A stretch of DNA of 64,000 bases from Burhinus oedicnemus (Eukaryota > Chordata > Aves > Charadriiformes > Burhinidae): positions 1,915,759 through 1,979,758 of the forward strand of contig VFFE01007724.1 of assembly GCA_008921705.1 (NCBI GenBank), given 5' to 3'. This document shows positions 22,954 through 35,347 of the stretch, in pieces. The position numbers and the translations under genes were made by a program. Every line of letters begins with the position of its first letter. Within the stretch, counting starts at the first letter, position 1. The notes under the pieces were generated by a model. The model saw only the letters and a program-made list of their open reading frames with translations, did not search any database and was not told where the DNA came from.

Positions 22954-23521
22954 TGTATCATTGGTATTTCCAGCCATACGTCAAGTATTGCCTCGCCCCA
23001 AACATGCATCCCACCATTCAGAGCCTAGTAGCAGTCTTCAGAGAGCATTAAGCATTGGCAGTGCATCACAGGAAGAGTCTCCATGGAGGAAAACCTAAAA
23101 TCTCTCCATGGAGGAGGACCTACTAGAGTGGTAGCAGCTCCCTCAGAAGCTATTCAACCAGTTGGCTGTGGCATGGACAACAGGGAAGATGAGGGCAACA
23201 AAGACGGAGGACATGGCAAGGACTGACCAATAGGGGTTTTATTCCACAAGGAAGCAACTCACCCCAACCTGCGTTGGCTGGACATTATGGAGCGGGCAAA
23301 TGCCCGAGGCTTTCCAGGAATCAGGAAGGATGACGTGCAAGGTCAGTGAGGTCAGTAAGGCAGATCTGCATGGACAAAGTACAGGCAATGAGAAATGCTG
23401 ACTACATCTGTTGGGGAGGGATGGTGTGTTAAGGGCATTTTCAGCAATATACAACTTACTCTTTAATCACCTGGTTGTGGGTGTAGTTCACCCCGTCACA
23501 GCAGAGGAAGACATGCTGCAT

Positions 23522-24000
23522 GACAGAATCACAGAATCACCGGGAAGGGACCTCTGGAGATCATCTAGTCCAACCCCCCTGCCAGAGCAGGGTCACCTAC
23601 AGCAGGTTGCACAGGATGGTGTCCAGGCCGGTTTGGAATGTCTCCAGAGTCGGAGACTCCACCACCTCTCTGGGCAGCCTGTTCCAGGGCTCTGCCACCC
23701 TCAAAATCAAGAAGTTCCTCCTCATGTTCAGATGGAACTGCCTATGGTCAAGTTTGTGCCCATCACCTCTTGTCCTATCACTGGGCACCACTGAAAATAG
23801 ACTGGTCCCATCCACCCGGCACCCTCCCCTTAAGTATTTATAAGCATTGATGAGATCCCCCCTCAGTCTTCTCTTCTCCAGACTAAAGAGACCCAAGTCC
23901 CTCAGCCTTTCCTCGTAAGAAAGATGTTCCAGTCCCCTAATCACCTTTCTAGCTCTTTGCTGTACCCTCTCCAGCAGTTCCCTGTCCTTCTTGAACTGGG
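23522..24000 (-). repeat. CR1 LINE, 3' part (minus strand)
   Basis: On the minus strand the copy ends with the CR1 octamer tail (complement: cagaatcacagaatca at 23524) and carries the end of the CR1 reverse-transcriptase reading frame, with the conserved words [13 protein letters not shown] and [11 protein letters not shown]. The frame is open from about 24037 to 23597, so decay is modest. It is 5'-truncated near 24000. By eye it is about 95% identical to the copy at 40704-41240, placing both in the same relatively young subfamily. It sits inside the TMEM212 locus, antisense to the gene. Confidence 0.93.
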
Positions 24001-26501
24001 ACCTGGTGCTCGAGGCAGCTTTGGAGACCTGGCGCAAGGCTGGTGGAGAAGACCCACGCAGGAGGGGCTGGGTGGCAGTAAGATGTGCTGTTCAGCAGCT
24101 CTTAACCATGAAAACACCAAGAGGAGCTGCAAGGGGCAAGCAGGACAAACCTCTCCCCTTTCACTAGCTTTAAACCAGCCAAGCAGTGCTGGTGTACAAG
24201 AGGGTGCAGCCAAAGAGGCTGCAAGTTTGTGGGACACGGCAGTTTTGGCCACCTCCCTTGACTTTGGGAGCTGCTGAACTTGGGTATAGCATCTGGCTCA
24301 GCAAGGCAGGACTCAGCCTCCCAGGGGTGAGGGAGAAAAGGAGCAACTGTTCCCCAGTCCCAGGGTCCCCATGGGTTGGGAGCAGGGACATGGCCCCCTT
24401 GGTGACACTGCCAGGCTGCCCCTCTGGTCCCACCACCCAGGTGTCTCCTGCAGAGCACTTTCAGAGTCTTGCCTTAAGAAATAAAACAAAATGGCAGAGC
24501 CTTAAAAAAAAAAAAAAAGTTTTAAGCACATCCAACTTTGGGATAGAGCATAAAATTTCTTGCCAGAGAATTTAAAACAAACTGGAAACTGATCATCTAC
24601 TCATTTAAAAGATGTGCCTGGAGCTAAACCAGCAAGGCTGAATAATCTCTGCACTGCTTTCATCCTTCTTCAATTTTTTTCTTTGTTCCATCAGCCACAT
24701 GTGCATTAAGTGTAAATTGAAGGGCTCTTAGCTGGAAAAGCAGATTGTGCAAAGGGCCTGGCCCTCATCTTATAATTCAGCTTCAGTATTACAATTACTC
24801 TTAATAACACTCTTATTTTGTTGTATTATTTATTCTGGCTAGAACCCTCTAGGATCCCTGGAAGGCTTTTTTTTTTTTTTTTTTTTTTTTCTGGTGGATT
24901 TAGCCAACATCCACTCATGAATCCAGATGTTTCTGCTTTTATCCACAGGAATTTTATGGTATGGATATGCCAAGATTGTAACTTCAGGCTCAGCCTCAAG
25001 ACAAGTATTTTTCAAATTCCCTAAATCAAAAAATGGAAAGTGCCATGAAAAACCTGGGCCTTGCTGCATTTAGCGTGCCAGAATGGAAATCAAACCACAG
25101 GACAATATTGCTCAAGGTTCTGGATCTGTGTTGATACAGATTCCTACGTCGCACCAGAAATTACAGCCCAGATCGTGCTGTTTTCTGTGTTCTTGGGCAC
25201 AAACTCTTGCCTTTAGCACATCTTCAGCTCTTCTTTCCATTCACCAGCCCGAAGTGAGGAGCAAAGATACATGTGGGTCCAAGATGCTTACAGTGGAAAA
25301 AATATTACTCGCTGCAAGGCAGAGTCGCTGCTGGGGTATTTAAATGAATGAAAACGCGCCTGTGGATGTCAGCTCCCCATCATCAACACAGATACTCTCC
25401 CCAGTCAAAACTGGTTCTGAAATAAGGGCAGTGACGAAATGTACCCTGCCCCGATGGGGACCTGGTGAATAACACAAGTGTCTGCTGTGCCGTTGACGGC
25501 ACTTGGGAAGAATAACCAAACCCCAACTCATTCCTTGGCCAGAGCGACGAAAGCAGCACGAAGCAGGCATTAAAATAACCTTACTAACCTTCCTTTCTGC
25601 ACTGCCTGGGGTTTCCTTCGGGCACTCTCATTTGTGGCATCCTGGGTTTCTTCCCTGCTCCCCGTTTGTCAGCGTGAGGATCCTGATAAAAGTCACTGTG
25701 GGGTGGTGGCCAGTGCCGGCGTGGTGGCTTGGATGGTGTCCCCTGCTGGGGATGGCCGTGTCCTTCCAAGTGCCCCGAGGTAGCTCAGGAGCACGAGAAC
25801 AGCAAACGCAGGAGATGCACGGAAGAGTTTTCGTTGGCCTTTTGGCAACAAGCAGTAAACATCGTCTGTGGCCGTGCTGCGCACAAAAAGGATGTGATGT
25901 TACGCCTGAGCCCACAAAAGGTGAATTTTAGCTCTTCCTCCAGGATACTCCGACTGGCCCTGAACGCGCACCAGCAGGGCCCTGGTCCTGCCTCTGCTGT
26001 GCCTGATCCAAGCCCCTTTTAAAGCCGTCTCTGTACACCGGACCAGGGAGAAACACGGAGCGGTTATTCCAGCCTGGTAGAGGAGAAGTGCCCGTTCCGC
26101 TCCCCAAGAGGCTCCAGCGCAGCAGCTCATTATTGCTTGCTCTAACACCATTAGTTCTTTACCTGCAGAACTGTTGGATCAAAGGAAATTTAAATTATTC
26201 CTAAAAGCTCTTTTAAGGCTCCCCCCAGCATGGAAAAGCTGGCACAAAGGATGGAGCTGGCTCCATAGCAAACCCCTCCGGGGCAGGGACGCGCTGGGAC
26301 ATGAAGGAGGTGCGAGAGCCGGGGAGCGGGCGCCCCGGGCTGAGTGCCCAGCGCCCCGCAGGGGGACAGCCCGCGCTGGCTCGAGCAGCAAAGCTTTCCA
26401 GCCACCCATCCCAGAGCTGAACTCCCAGCCACCCCAAAATCCTGCTGCGTGGAGCTACTGAGGGCAGGGGCAGGTGGTCGCTCAGTGCAAGGTGCCAGCA
26501 G
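24001..26501. other. TMEM212 intronic sequence, simple repeats
   Basis: It contains a 15-base A-run at 24504-24518 close behind an AATAAA, and a 24-base T-run at 24867-24890. The open frames at 25503-25931 and 26174-26461 lack recognisable domains. No TMEM212 exon is identified here. Confidence 0.5.
24867..24890. repeat. Poly-T tract of 24
   Basis: The longest homopolymer in the window. It could be the reversed tail of a minus-strand retroposed RNA, but the adjacent sequence to the left (24600-24866) resembles no known transcript. Confidence 0.9.
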
Positions 26502-26983
26502 TCATAGAATCATAGCATCGTTTAGGTTGGAAAAGACCTTTAAGATCATCTAGTCCAACCACTGACCCTACTCTGCCAGGTCTGCCACTAAACCATGTCT
26601 CTAAGCACCACATCTACACGACTTTTAAACACATCTAGGGATGGTGACTCCACCACCTCCCTGGGCAGCCTGTTCCAATGGTTGATAACTCTTTCAGTGA
26701 AAAATGTTTTCCTAATGTCCAGCCTAAACCTCCCCTGGCGCAACTTGAACCCATTTCCTCTTGTCCTATCACTAGTTACTTGGGAGAAGAGACCAGCTCC
26801 CACCTCACTACAGCCTCCTTTCAGGTAGTTGTAGAGAGCAGTAAGGTCTCCCCTCAGCCTTCTCTTCTCCAGGCTAAACAATCCTAATTCCCTCAGCCGC
26901 TCCTCATAAGACACGTTCTCCAGACCCCTCACCAGTTTTGCTGCCCTTCTCTGGACACGCTCCAGCACCTCAATGTCCCTCCT
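26502..26983 (-). repeat. CR1 LINE, older subfamily (minus strand)
   Basis: It begins with the complement of the CR1 tail (tcatagaatcatagcatcg) and the typical 'gatcatctagtccaacca' block. Minus-strand translation shows [29 protein letters not shown] and [14 protein letters not shown], the end of CR1 ORF2. Sequence differs clearly from the copies at 23.5 and 40.7 kb, so it is another subfamily. It is 5'-truncated at about 26983; the open frame continues past the element to 27184 by chance. Confidence 0.93.
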
Positions 26984-27602
26984 AGTCACGGTGACAAGTG
27001 CAGGAGTCCATACGGTGTCACACATCAGAGGCAGCAAGGGAGCAGCAGAGTTAATCCGGATCACGCATTTGAAGGGGAAAGCGCTTTTCTTGCTAATATC
27101 ATGGATCAAATGTGCTGTGCAGAGCTTACGGAGGGTGGACATTAACTGTCCCACCAGCACGGTAGTTCTGCCAGTTCCTATCACATTTTCTGTTTTATAA
27201 TGAGGAAATGTGTTAGGATTTGAGTATGCAGTTTAGATTTTAAAGGCCACCTACTGTACTTATATGCTATATGACAAACTGCATAAGTATACCTGTTCCA
27301 ATTTATTCTTCTGGTTTTTTTAGTAAAATATGGTTTCAATGACTTTGTCTTCCCTGTAAAAAAAACAAATCCACATTTTTCTTTAATAAGTTCATGACAT
27401 TCAAGCTACTAATTTTCCTTACCATCACATCCCTTTTTGGACACAGAATAAAGGATATTGAATATAAAAAACAAGGAAAGGGGTTTTTTTTTTTCCAAGT
27501 TGGAAATGAAGAAATACAAAAATACTGAGCTCTTTAAAGTTTTTTTAAAAAATTCTCTCAGCAGGTCAGAAAAGTGATAAAATGCTTTTGTCTTCATTTC
27601 AG
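26984..27602 (+). other. TMEM212 intronic sequence before last exon
   Basis: AT-rich, especially 27200-27590, with T-runs near 27484. It ends in a usable acceptor (ttcatttcag at 27593-27602). Nothing else is recognised. Confidence 0.55.
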
Positions 27603-27914
27603 TGGGAGGCTAGTTTCGCCTTCGGCATCATGGGTGCCTCGGTGCAATTTAGTGCTGCCATTGCATGTCTTCTCCTTGGCCCATACCGCTACTTCTCGCT
27701 TGCTGGGATCGCTGGGACCAGCTACCTGGGCTATGCAGTCCTGTTCCCCTTTCCCTAGGCTGACTTCCCAAACCTCTCCAAAGACCCATCGCGTTAGGAG
27801 CGGTGCCACCTCACCCGGCAAATACTGGACCTGTGCTTGCGTTTGGCCATATGCTGTGACATCTTTGGTTGTTGTGATGACTTTTGTGAGGCTGCTCCGG
27901 TTTGGACATTTAAA
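27603..27914 (+). pseudogene. TMEM212: TMEM212 later exon with two stops and frameshift
   Basis: After a good acceptor the frame reads WEASFAFGIMG, then LLLGPY, then GIAGTSYLGYAVLFPFP, a clear match to the later part of TMEM212 and two of its membrane helices. A TAG at 27756-27758 replaces the tyrosine expected after FPFP. The homology continues in the same frame (DFP...DP...HLTRQILDLCL) through a second TAG at 27795-27797, again at a conserved tyrosine. A one-base insertion near 27858 then moves the match (TSLVVVMTFVRLL...GHLN) to the next frame, which covers the last helix. Continued similarity beyond the stops shows this was once coding. An ATTAAA poly-A signal lies at 28077-28082. Either the gene is dead, or a protein truncated before the last helix is still made. 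The right boundary is approximate. Confidence 0.85.
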
Positions 27915-28279
27915 CAGGAGCACCGGTCACGGCGGCGAAGGTGGATCGTCACCTGTAATGCTGTTAACAGCAGCCAGGAGGGTGGCATGGCTGTGTAAGG
28001 ACAGGCAGATCCTAAACGCACTCGCATCAGGATCAGCAGTGCCCCTGAAGCCGTGCGCATCATTCCATTAAATCACTTTATGAACCAGTAATTTGGCCCT
28101 TCATACCCATTACATGGCAGTGCCGTTTCAGCTAGAGGCACACACCTTTAGCATATGTAGCCTGGCCCTCTGAATTTAAAGGCTGGGCAAAATTTCATGG
28201 AAATCATACAATTTGCTTTTTTTACAGAAAGCAGAACCTGAAGATTTGCCTTTCTGCTCTTCCTTACGACCCTGAACGC
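27915..28279 (+). other. Former TMEM212 3' region
   Basis: It would hold the remainder of the last coding sequence and 3' untranslated region. The shifted frame stays open to 28071 without recognisable homology. ATTAAA at 28077-28082 is a plausible but weak polyadenylation signal. Confidence 0.4.
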
Positions 28280-28930
28280 TGCTGCACTGCCTTTAATGCA
28301 CGGAGCCGTTAAAACCTGCGTAGACATAGATCTGTTACCTGAACAGCAAAAGACGCGTGAAAAACAACCACCATCCAGCACGCCCCATCTCTGCTCCAGG
28401 CAGAGCCCGAGGCAGCAGCACCCCCACAGTGCGGGAGGATGAGAGGTGAGGGCAGGAGGAGGAACAGGCTTTGGGTGACCCGGAGCGGAGCCAGAGCCCA
28501 AGCACCGCTCTCCCGACCAGCTCCCGCAGGAAGCACAGCATCGATTTCCAGCCCCGACGTAACCTCCAGCCCACACGCCTTGGAGGACTCGCTGCTAGTT
28601 CGGACGTCCACAAACTTTGCTGTGCTGAGGAAAATCTCACCTTCTGTGCGTCCGATCCTTTGGGTTTTTTTCTTCCCTTTAACCTTTGTTTGGAGCCAGT
28701 CTCGAATCCCTGAAAAATAACGGTGTTTCCATGACAACAGCCCAGCAGCGGATTCCTCCAGGGCATCTGAAGAATCAAAATACGGCCGGTGCTTGCTCCC
28801 GCTCCGGCATCGCGCCCCATGGTACCACAGCCCCATCCTATCACCTCTCCCTTCTCTCGTGCTGAAGCAGACTGCAAACCGCTTTGGGCAGAGCTCCGTC
28901 TGCGTTGGCATCCCTGGCATTTAGTGCACG
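28280..28930 (+). promoter_or_regulatory. GC-rich block with splice donor
   Basis: GC- and CpG-enriched sequence (densest at 28440-28600) ends in ACG followed by GTAAGT at 28931, a perfect splice donor. A sequence fitting the loose RFX X-box pattern (GTTTCC-AT-GACAAC) is at 28725-28738, about 200 bases before the donor. Together this could be the promoter and first non-coding exon of a plus-strand transcript starting beyond TMEM212; FNDC3B is the next plus-strand gene in the human order. Open frames on both strands here show no recognisable protein. The X-box pattern is loose and could be chance. Confidence 0.3.
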
Positions 28931-29957
28931 GTAAGTCAGGCGGCACAAGCGACGTACGAGCAGGTATCAGACCACGGTACCAGCTTACAGGGCGGGAGAA
29001 AGGCCGAGAGGGTCTGCAGTCTAAAGGACAGCTAATCGGACAGCTGTTGGGTTTTGTAATCCCCTCAGATTTATTAATAAGATCCATAATTTTCGTGCCC
29101 TCCCTGGTATTTTACAGAGGATATGAGATGATCCTTTGCTATTCACAGTCACTGCTTTGCTTCCAATACACAGCATTGCTCCTGCCCCCCGTCACCAAAG
29201 CCCCGCAACTGCCGAACCCTCCGGTCCCGACCCTGCAAAGCACGCAAAGGGCCCCACCGAGACCAGAAGCATCCCCAGATGCATCCTCTCCTCGAGCAGG
29301 GCAGGATACCAGCCCCTTGCAGGATCAGGCCACGCTTGCCCAAGCATTTTCTCCCGCAGGCGGCACAGCCGGTACCTTGCCCAGAGACCGGCTCCAGCTG
29401 AGTGCCCAATTGATCCATCGCTCTTGAGGCTGTTCCAAAACCCCATCCCTTCCCTGCAGCACTTCTGTCTTCCCTCAGACCAAGATTTACGAGGGTTATC
29501 CATGGATGTGGCTGCAAGGAGGAGTCCAAAAGCTTTTGTTGCAGTGCCGCGAGCCGCACTAAGACAGCACAATGCTCTTTGCATACCTGGTCCTCACTCA
29601 AGGGTTACGAGCCGGACCCCCAAACACCGACGGCAAGCTCTGGAGCGGGACCTGAGGAGGCAGTGTGGATGCGTGCCAGCCTGACAATGGGGTTTCATTT
29701 AACGAGTGCAGATTTAAGTGTGGAAATCAAATATGAAACAGTCCCAGCCAGCATTGTCTGCATTCTTGGAGTGGCACTAAACTCGCAGAAAGAAAAGAAC
29801 TGAGACACTGGCCCAGACATGCTCCAGCTGTCTGCGACTACCTCTTCCCTCCTCCACTGGATGTAACTATTCAGCTTGTTTTCATTTCATTATTGGATGT
29901 TATTTTTGCAACCTGGGAAAAGAATAGAAAAGGAGGGGAAGAAGTCCTTAAAATGCT
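28931..29957. other. GC-rich non-coding DNA
   Basis: The GC-rich character continues to about 29680. Overlapping frames are open on both strands (29136-29684 plus, 29149-29601 minus) but none is recognisable. No splice-bounded exon could be supported. Confidence 0.45.
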
Positions 29958-30003
29958 TTGGGGTTTTTTTTTGGTTTTGTTTTTTGTTGGGTTTTTTTTT
30001 TTT
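29958..30003. repeat. T/G-rich low-complexity tract
   Basis: Alternating T-runs and short G groups over about 45 bases. Simple sequence only. Confidence 0.85.
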
Positions 30004-33000
30004 CAAGAACTAGACCCATTTCTTTCCTTTTTATCAAAGTGCAGACTTTAAAAAGTGCAGGAGAACTAAGGTGTTATTAGTTACGCATTTGTTTCTTGAA
30101 TAAGGTCCTTTATCTCAGAGGCAGCCGCACTTGTGTTGCTGTGGTTATTCACCTAAGTCGCGCTCGTTTAGCACCGAGCACCACGCAATTAAATAGCCGT
30201 ATGAAACACCCACAGGGGGAGCAACAGCTGCCTACAGGTAACCTTAAATTTCATGCGCTCGCTTGCCAAACGTTTCAGCTCGAGCCATATAAACCCTCAT
30301 TGGCACGCGGGAGCGGGGCAGGCCCTTTCCTCCATCACCGTGGGCAGGTAAGGAGGAGGCATTCCTTCACCAGGCGGAGGGCAAATCAAGCTTTTAATGA
30401 GCCGGTGAAAAGCCTGATGCTGCAGATGGCTGTCGACGGGAATGCTTCTTGACCCACCGCAGGGTCAGCCCTTCCCCGGCTTCCCTCCCCTCCTCTGCCT
30501 TCCCCTCCAGAGCACAGCTTATCCATTTTTCATGTTAAAAAAAGACTTCACATCCCAGATCTGATAATAATTTATTTTCCCTTGCTATACGCCGATTTTG
30601 CTCGCCGGGGAAATGCCAGCGTGCACCGCCCGTCCCCCCCCAGCTGGGGACACCCCACCCTACAAAAAAGTCCAACACTTGCCAAACGAAGGGCCGGGAT
30701 TATATAGTTTCCCACTGAGCATAGTGGGAATACTCAGTTTGTGCTGGACTTCTCTGGAAAAATCTTTCCTCTGTTTTGACGCTGATACACTTCAGCACAG
30801 CAGCAAGTTTTCAATGGCACTTCAAGAGAAAATGCAGGATTCAGAGTTTTTCCCACCGTTTTATTTATTTTCCTCTTTGGGACAAAGGCATATATGCAAA
30901 TGCAGGAGCTCTCATCATACCAACTTTTGCACACTCCTGCAGTATTCCTGGCAGGAGAAGGTCATAGATGCTTTAATGGGAGTTGTTGTCTCTCCAAACA
31001 TTGTTATGTAACATCCAAAGCAGGTCTGTAATTCTAAATTTGGAGATTTTTGAAGTCCACATGCAATAGCTGCTCACTACATGTAGATCGTTGCTTCCTA
31101 ATGAATGGCACTGCCCTAAGGATTTGCATGGAGAAGTTTTAACCTTATTTTTACCTTATTCCAGCCAGTTCAGCAGTGGGAGAGCCCTTCCTACCGCCTC
31201 CTCCAGCATGGTCCTCCCCTGGGCTGGCCGGACCTGAGTGTGGCACTCACCAGCAGTACTGGAGCCATCAAGCACGGCAATCCGCTCCCCAAGGCACCGA
31301 GCCGACCCTGCCGGGCAATCGGGGCGCCTGGATAAGTTTTAAAGCAGACTGGAGGATGGGAAAGAAATTTTGGAATGTTTCTTGAAATTATGTTCTTTCC
31401 ATTTTATGGCATTCAGATTAGACCATTTCCTTTTTTATCCTGACTTTTTTACCTTCTAGTACTTTTTAATCTTTTTTAATGAAAATTAATTCTCATACTA
31501 GCATCTAATTTCCGTTCATTAAGGTTAAGAGATGATGATTTCAAGCAACGAGTTTCTCCAAATGCAGACACCCTAAACATATGCTCAACACCAAGCATAT
31601 GCGCAACTCCATTTACCTTAATATGTGTGCTTATCTCTAAGCATGTGCTTAAGTGGTTTGTTGGCAAACGCTAGAGTGCTTATCCCTTTCCAGATGACCC
31701 TATTTAATATTTACCGGTATTAATCTGCTCAATAACTATAAACATCAGAAAAAAAAATCCCATTGAATTAGCTCTACACAGAGCTTTTCCAAATACAGTT
31801 TCTACATTACCCAGGAAGGTCAAACTTTTCCATGCTCAAGGGCTGACCCCAAAGCTATGGGAATCGGTGGAAGGGTGTTGACCAATTACACAGGTTTGGG
31901 GATGGGATCCCCTGTGCACAGAAACACCTTTCTGGTTTTGGCACTGTGACTAATAGGGATAACAAAAGCTCTGCGCTGACATTAAGAAAATTTGTTTTAT
32001 GTATTGACATCCTGTTAACCTCCAGTGCACTTAAAGGAAGCTGTTAATTTAATAGTTGCGTCAGAAAGATATGGCAGAACATGTATTGCTGAGCAACGAA
32101 GGAAATCTCCAAGCCTAATGTCAGAATTAACACCTGCACAGGACAGCACAGACTGCAGGGCCCTCTGTACAGAGCATAAATTTAAAGAATCTGCCCTTGA
32201 CAAGGAGAAAATTTTCAAATCAAAGCTGATAGAGACTCTAGATACAGGCTTTGGTATCTGCCTCCACCATGAAAGCTGTCCTCTAGCAGCAAAGCCTCTC
32301 TAGATCCTACGTGTCCTTCCAGTTGGATTTGATGCAAAAATGGATGGATTAATCCTCACCCACCACTTGGGTAAGAGGCTGCACACAGGGTTGTCATTAA
32401 GGGTTCTCAGCAGCCCTCAAGAAACAGAAAAATTTATTTTCCTAGTAAGTCTGAGCAGTGCCGTGATTTCACTGCAATTACATTGGCCTGTAGGTGGTAT
32501 CCATTTTACCGAGGCACCAAACTTATATATGCAAAGGTAAAAGTGGAAGGAAATGGTAAGACACTTATCTAAAATGAGATGCTTGACCTAAAAATATAGA
32601 ACGATATAAAGGCCCTGACTCAACAAAATACTTCAGCACAGACCTAGCAGCAGACGCGCAGACGATGCTGTTGAACTCAGCCTGCCACAAGTGCTGTAAC
32701 TAGCGTTATGATGATCAGGATTCATTACAAGGTGGATGGGATCTGAATAACAACTGGGCTGTAAAACCATGTTTTTAATCTGTGAATGCCGGTACATCAC
32801 TTGAAGTGATGAAGCTATAGTCTTTCCGTCGCCTGCTTGGAATAAATATAGCTCGCCTGCTATATTTATACCCCTGAAAATACCTGAACTTACAAAGGCA
32901 AAGTAGAAAGACTATTGGGGTTGTTGCATTACTTCTAAGAAGAAAACCTTTATCTTTGTGTGTCAGGCTGGCACTCACACTCAAGTTGAGTCCCAGCACA

Positions 33001-35304
33001 CTGACCCACATGTGATGCGCCTACAGATTTGAGCACTGACCTTCCAGGCACGAGATCATGGACTCGTGTCCTTGACTCCTGCAACTCACAGCATTGCTCC
33101 GAACGTCGTTCCTGATCGCGAGTCACTCTTGACTTTGACTCATTTTCTGTGAAACAGCCCACCACCTCCGTTCACCCAGTCTCCCCTTCTGTCTCCTGCA
33201 CAGCCATCACTGTCCTTTCCCGGATTCCAGTCCCCACTCTTCAGCCTGTGGCTCAGGGTGAGCGTCATCCTGCAATCCTTCGTCCCGCTGCTTACACTTT
33301 TCATCCACTAGCTCCTAACGAGAAATGGAAAGGAAAGTTCCTTGCAGCTTCAGCCAACCTAGCCTCCTAAGGTCTTTCTGCCCAGAGAGACAATAACCAT
33401 GGTTCAAGCCAAGATACTATCTCTTCCAGACGAGGGAAGTCTGGCAACCCTGATAGCTAATGACCTACGTAAGCCTGTGTGACAATTCCACTTTCCATAA
33501 TTCAACTACAGTTTCTAAACTGTGTGGAAAAGCTATATGGTATTTATGGAAACATTCAGGTTACTTAGATTTTGGAAACAGTAATGCTCTTTTCAGTGGT
33601 CTTGGTTAACCACAGTCTGGAACTATCACATTCGCCTGATAAAGCTTAAAGGTGCTTAGAGACATTTCTACCAAAATAGAAAGGAAGAATTTGCGAGGCA
33701 TTTCAGAAAACAAACCCACTCGTGAGCGCGGGTTCCTCCTCTCATCGGGCTGCAGTCGGCGCAGGTGTCCATCTGCGCACCGAGCAGACAGCAGAATTAA
33801 AACCGAAACCTATAATCATCAGTCAGGCAAAATTACAGTGGGCGATGGTCTGCTCGGCTGCCGCGAGTGCTTTATGGCAGGTGATCAGCACGCTCCTGCC
33901 CCGTAACCTTTTTAATCTCTTGGGTTTCTAGTCAGCAGTTCTGCTCGTGTGGGCAGCAAGCACACAAAAGCTATTTTCTCTGTAAGTGTTATAATTTCTG
34001 TTTCAGTTCCGCACGCTTCCTTATTGAACTGTCGTTGCCCGCAAATGAGTTTTCTGAGCAATTAATGCTGTGGGGGCTCTAATGAAGATGCCACGTAAGA
34101 CTTCGCTACAGCAGCTCCAGGTGACATTACCAGTCTGCCACCCTTTTCCAGCTCTTCAAAAACACGATGCCTCCTTAGCAGGACAAATCAGGATCTAAAT
34201 AGCCCTACAGCACTGAGACACAGGGGTTTTCACTTGTTTAAAAAAATAACTTCAGCGCTTGATGTGTTGTTCTAGGCAATAAAATCCTCTGTTTATCAAG
34301 TCAGGAGGAAATCATTAGCAGCAGCACCCCAGCTTGACGCAGGCTGCCCTCGTGTCCCCGGGTGGTGTTTGCTTTAGATGGTTTCTCATGGACACTTTGC
34401 CACCGCTGTCACCCGTGCAGCCTCGCTGCTGGTAGCAACCAGGAAAGCAAAAATGAAGTGCTGTCAACTCTTGCTCTGACCAGAGCAAAGGACATTGACC
34501 AGCCTACTGAAACATGCCGGCTATCGGAGGGCTGGAAGTGGCAGAGCGGGAAGGGGGATAACAGCGTGGGGGTTTGGGAAGGGAAGGACTGGATCCAACT
34601 GCCCCGACACACGTTCAATGCAGAAGACTGACCTGAGACCACTTGCTTCTCACACGGATGGAGGGGTTTAATTCTGATAATACATCATGTAAATAAGAGA
34701 AGCCAAATAATCCTTATACAGGAAAAACACTGAGGAAGCTGTGGTTACCAAATACCCAGCGCTTACAGATTTTACCGAGGGCTTGGAAACGTGGGCTCAA
34801 CAAACCAGCAGCTGAGGGACGTATTTTCAAGCATGTGAAGTGCAATTGTGTTTCTTTGTGCATGGGGAGGTTATACGAGTTCACATTCCCCAACCCCGGC
34901 TAAGAGGACGTCTGGCTCTGCCGGGGGACGTGCGGGCGTTCCACCACCACGCCACGCTGCCCGCCTGGCTGCGGCGCTCGATCCGGAGCAAATCCCGACA
35001 CTGCCATCCAAGTTCGAGCTTTTATGTTTGACTCGCCTCAGAAAACATCGGACACTAATCCTACCGTGCAGGTACTAATAACAGAGAAGAAAACATTGTT
35101 GAGGCCCCCATCAACCTTTTCCTCCTCAGGACGGGTGATTTATTATCGACAAAGTGCTTCCTGCTTTGTCTTAACATCCGACTTGACTGCAAATGCCCGT
35201 CAGAAATAAGGAGCAGTTCATCTCCTCATCTTTTACCTTCGGGGCAGTTTAGGTTAAAGTCAAACCACATGAAAGGAGACGGTGTTTGCCTGCTTTTACA
35301 GCTC
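30004..35304. other. Non-coding DNA, no gene seen
   Basis: Five kilobases with no recognised exon or repeat. The longest frames (30598-31011, 30096-30452, 29-35 kb region) have no known domain or splice context. A degenerate ZNF143-like word (gggagttgttgtc, near 30979) was noted but has mismatches. Confidence 0.5.
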
Positions 35305-35347
35305 TACAAAAATTGCCTTTTTATCATATTGGATGGCAATTTTTGTA
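35305..35347. repeat. Perfect 13-base hairpin
   Basis: TACAAAAATTGCC (35305-35317) is exactly complementary to GGCAATTTTTGTA (35335-35347), with a 17-base loop. It could be a relic of a small inverted-repeat (MITE-like) element or a structured RNA segment. It is shorter than a typical microRNA precursor. Confidence 0.75.

Noticed and set aside
26984..27184. Minus-strand open frame extending the CR1 frame at 26.5 kb to 198 codons
   Set aside because: The extra 66 codons are not CR1-like and resemble nothing known; the continuity is a chance extension past the truncation point.
28335..29087. 250-codon minus-strand open frame
   Set aside because: Frames on both strands and in several phases are open across this GC-rich block, and the peptide shows no known domain.
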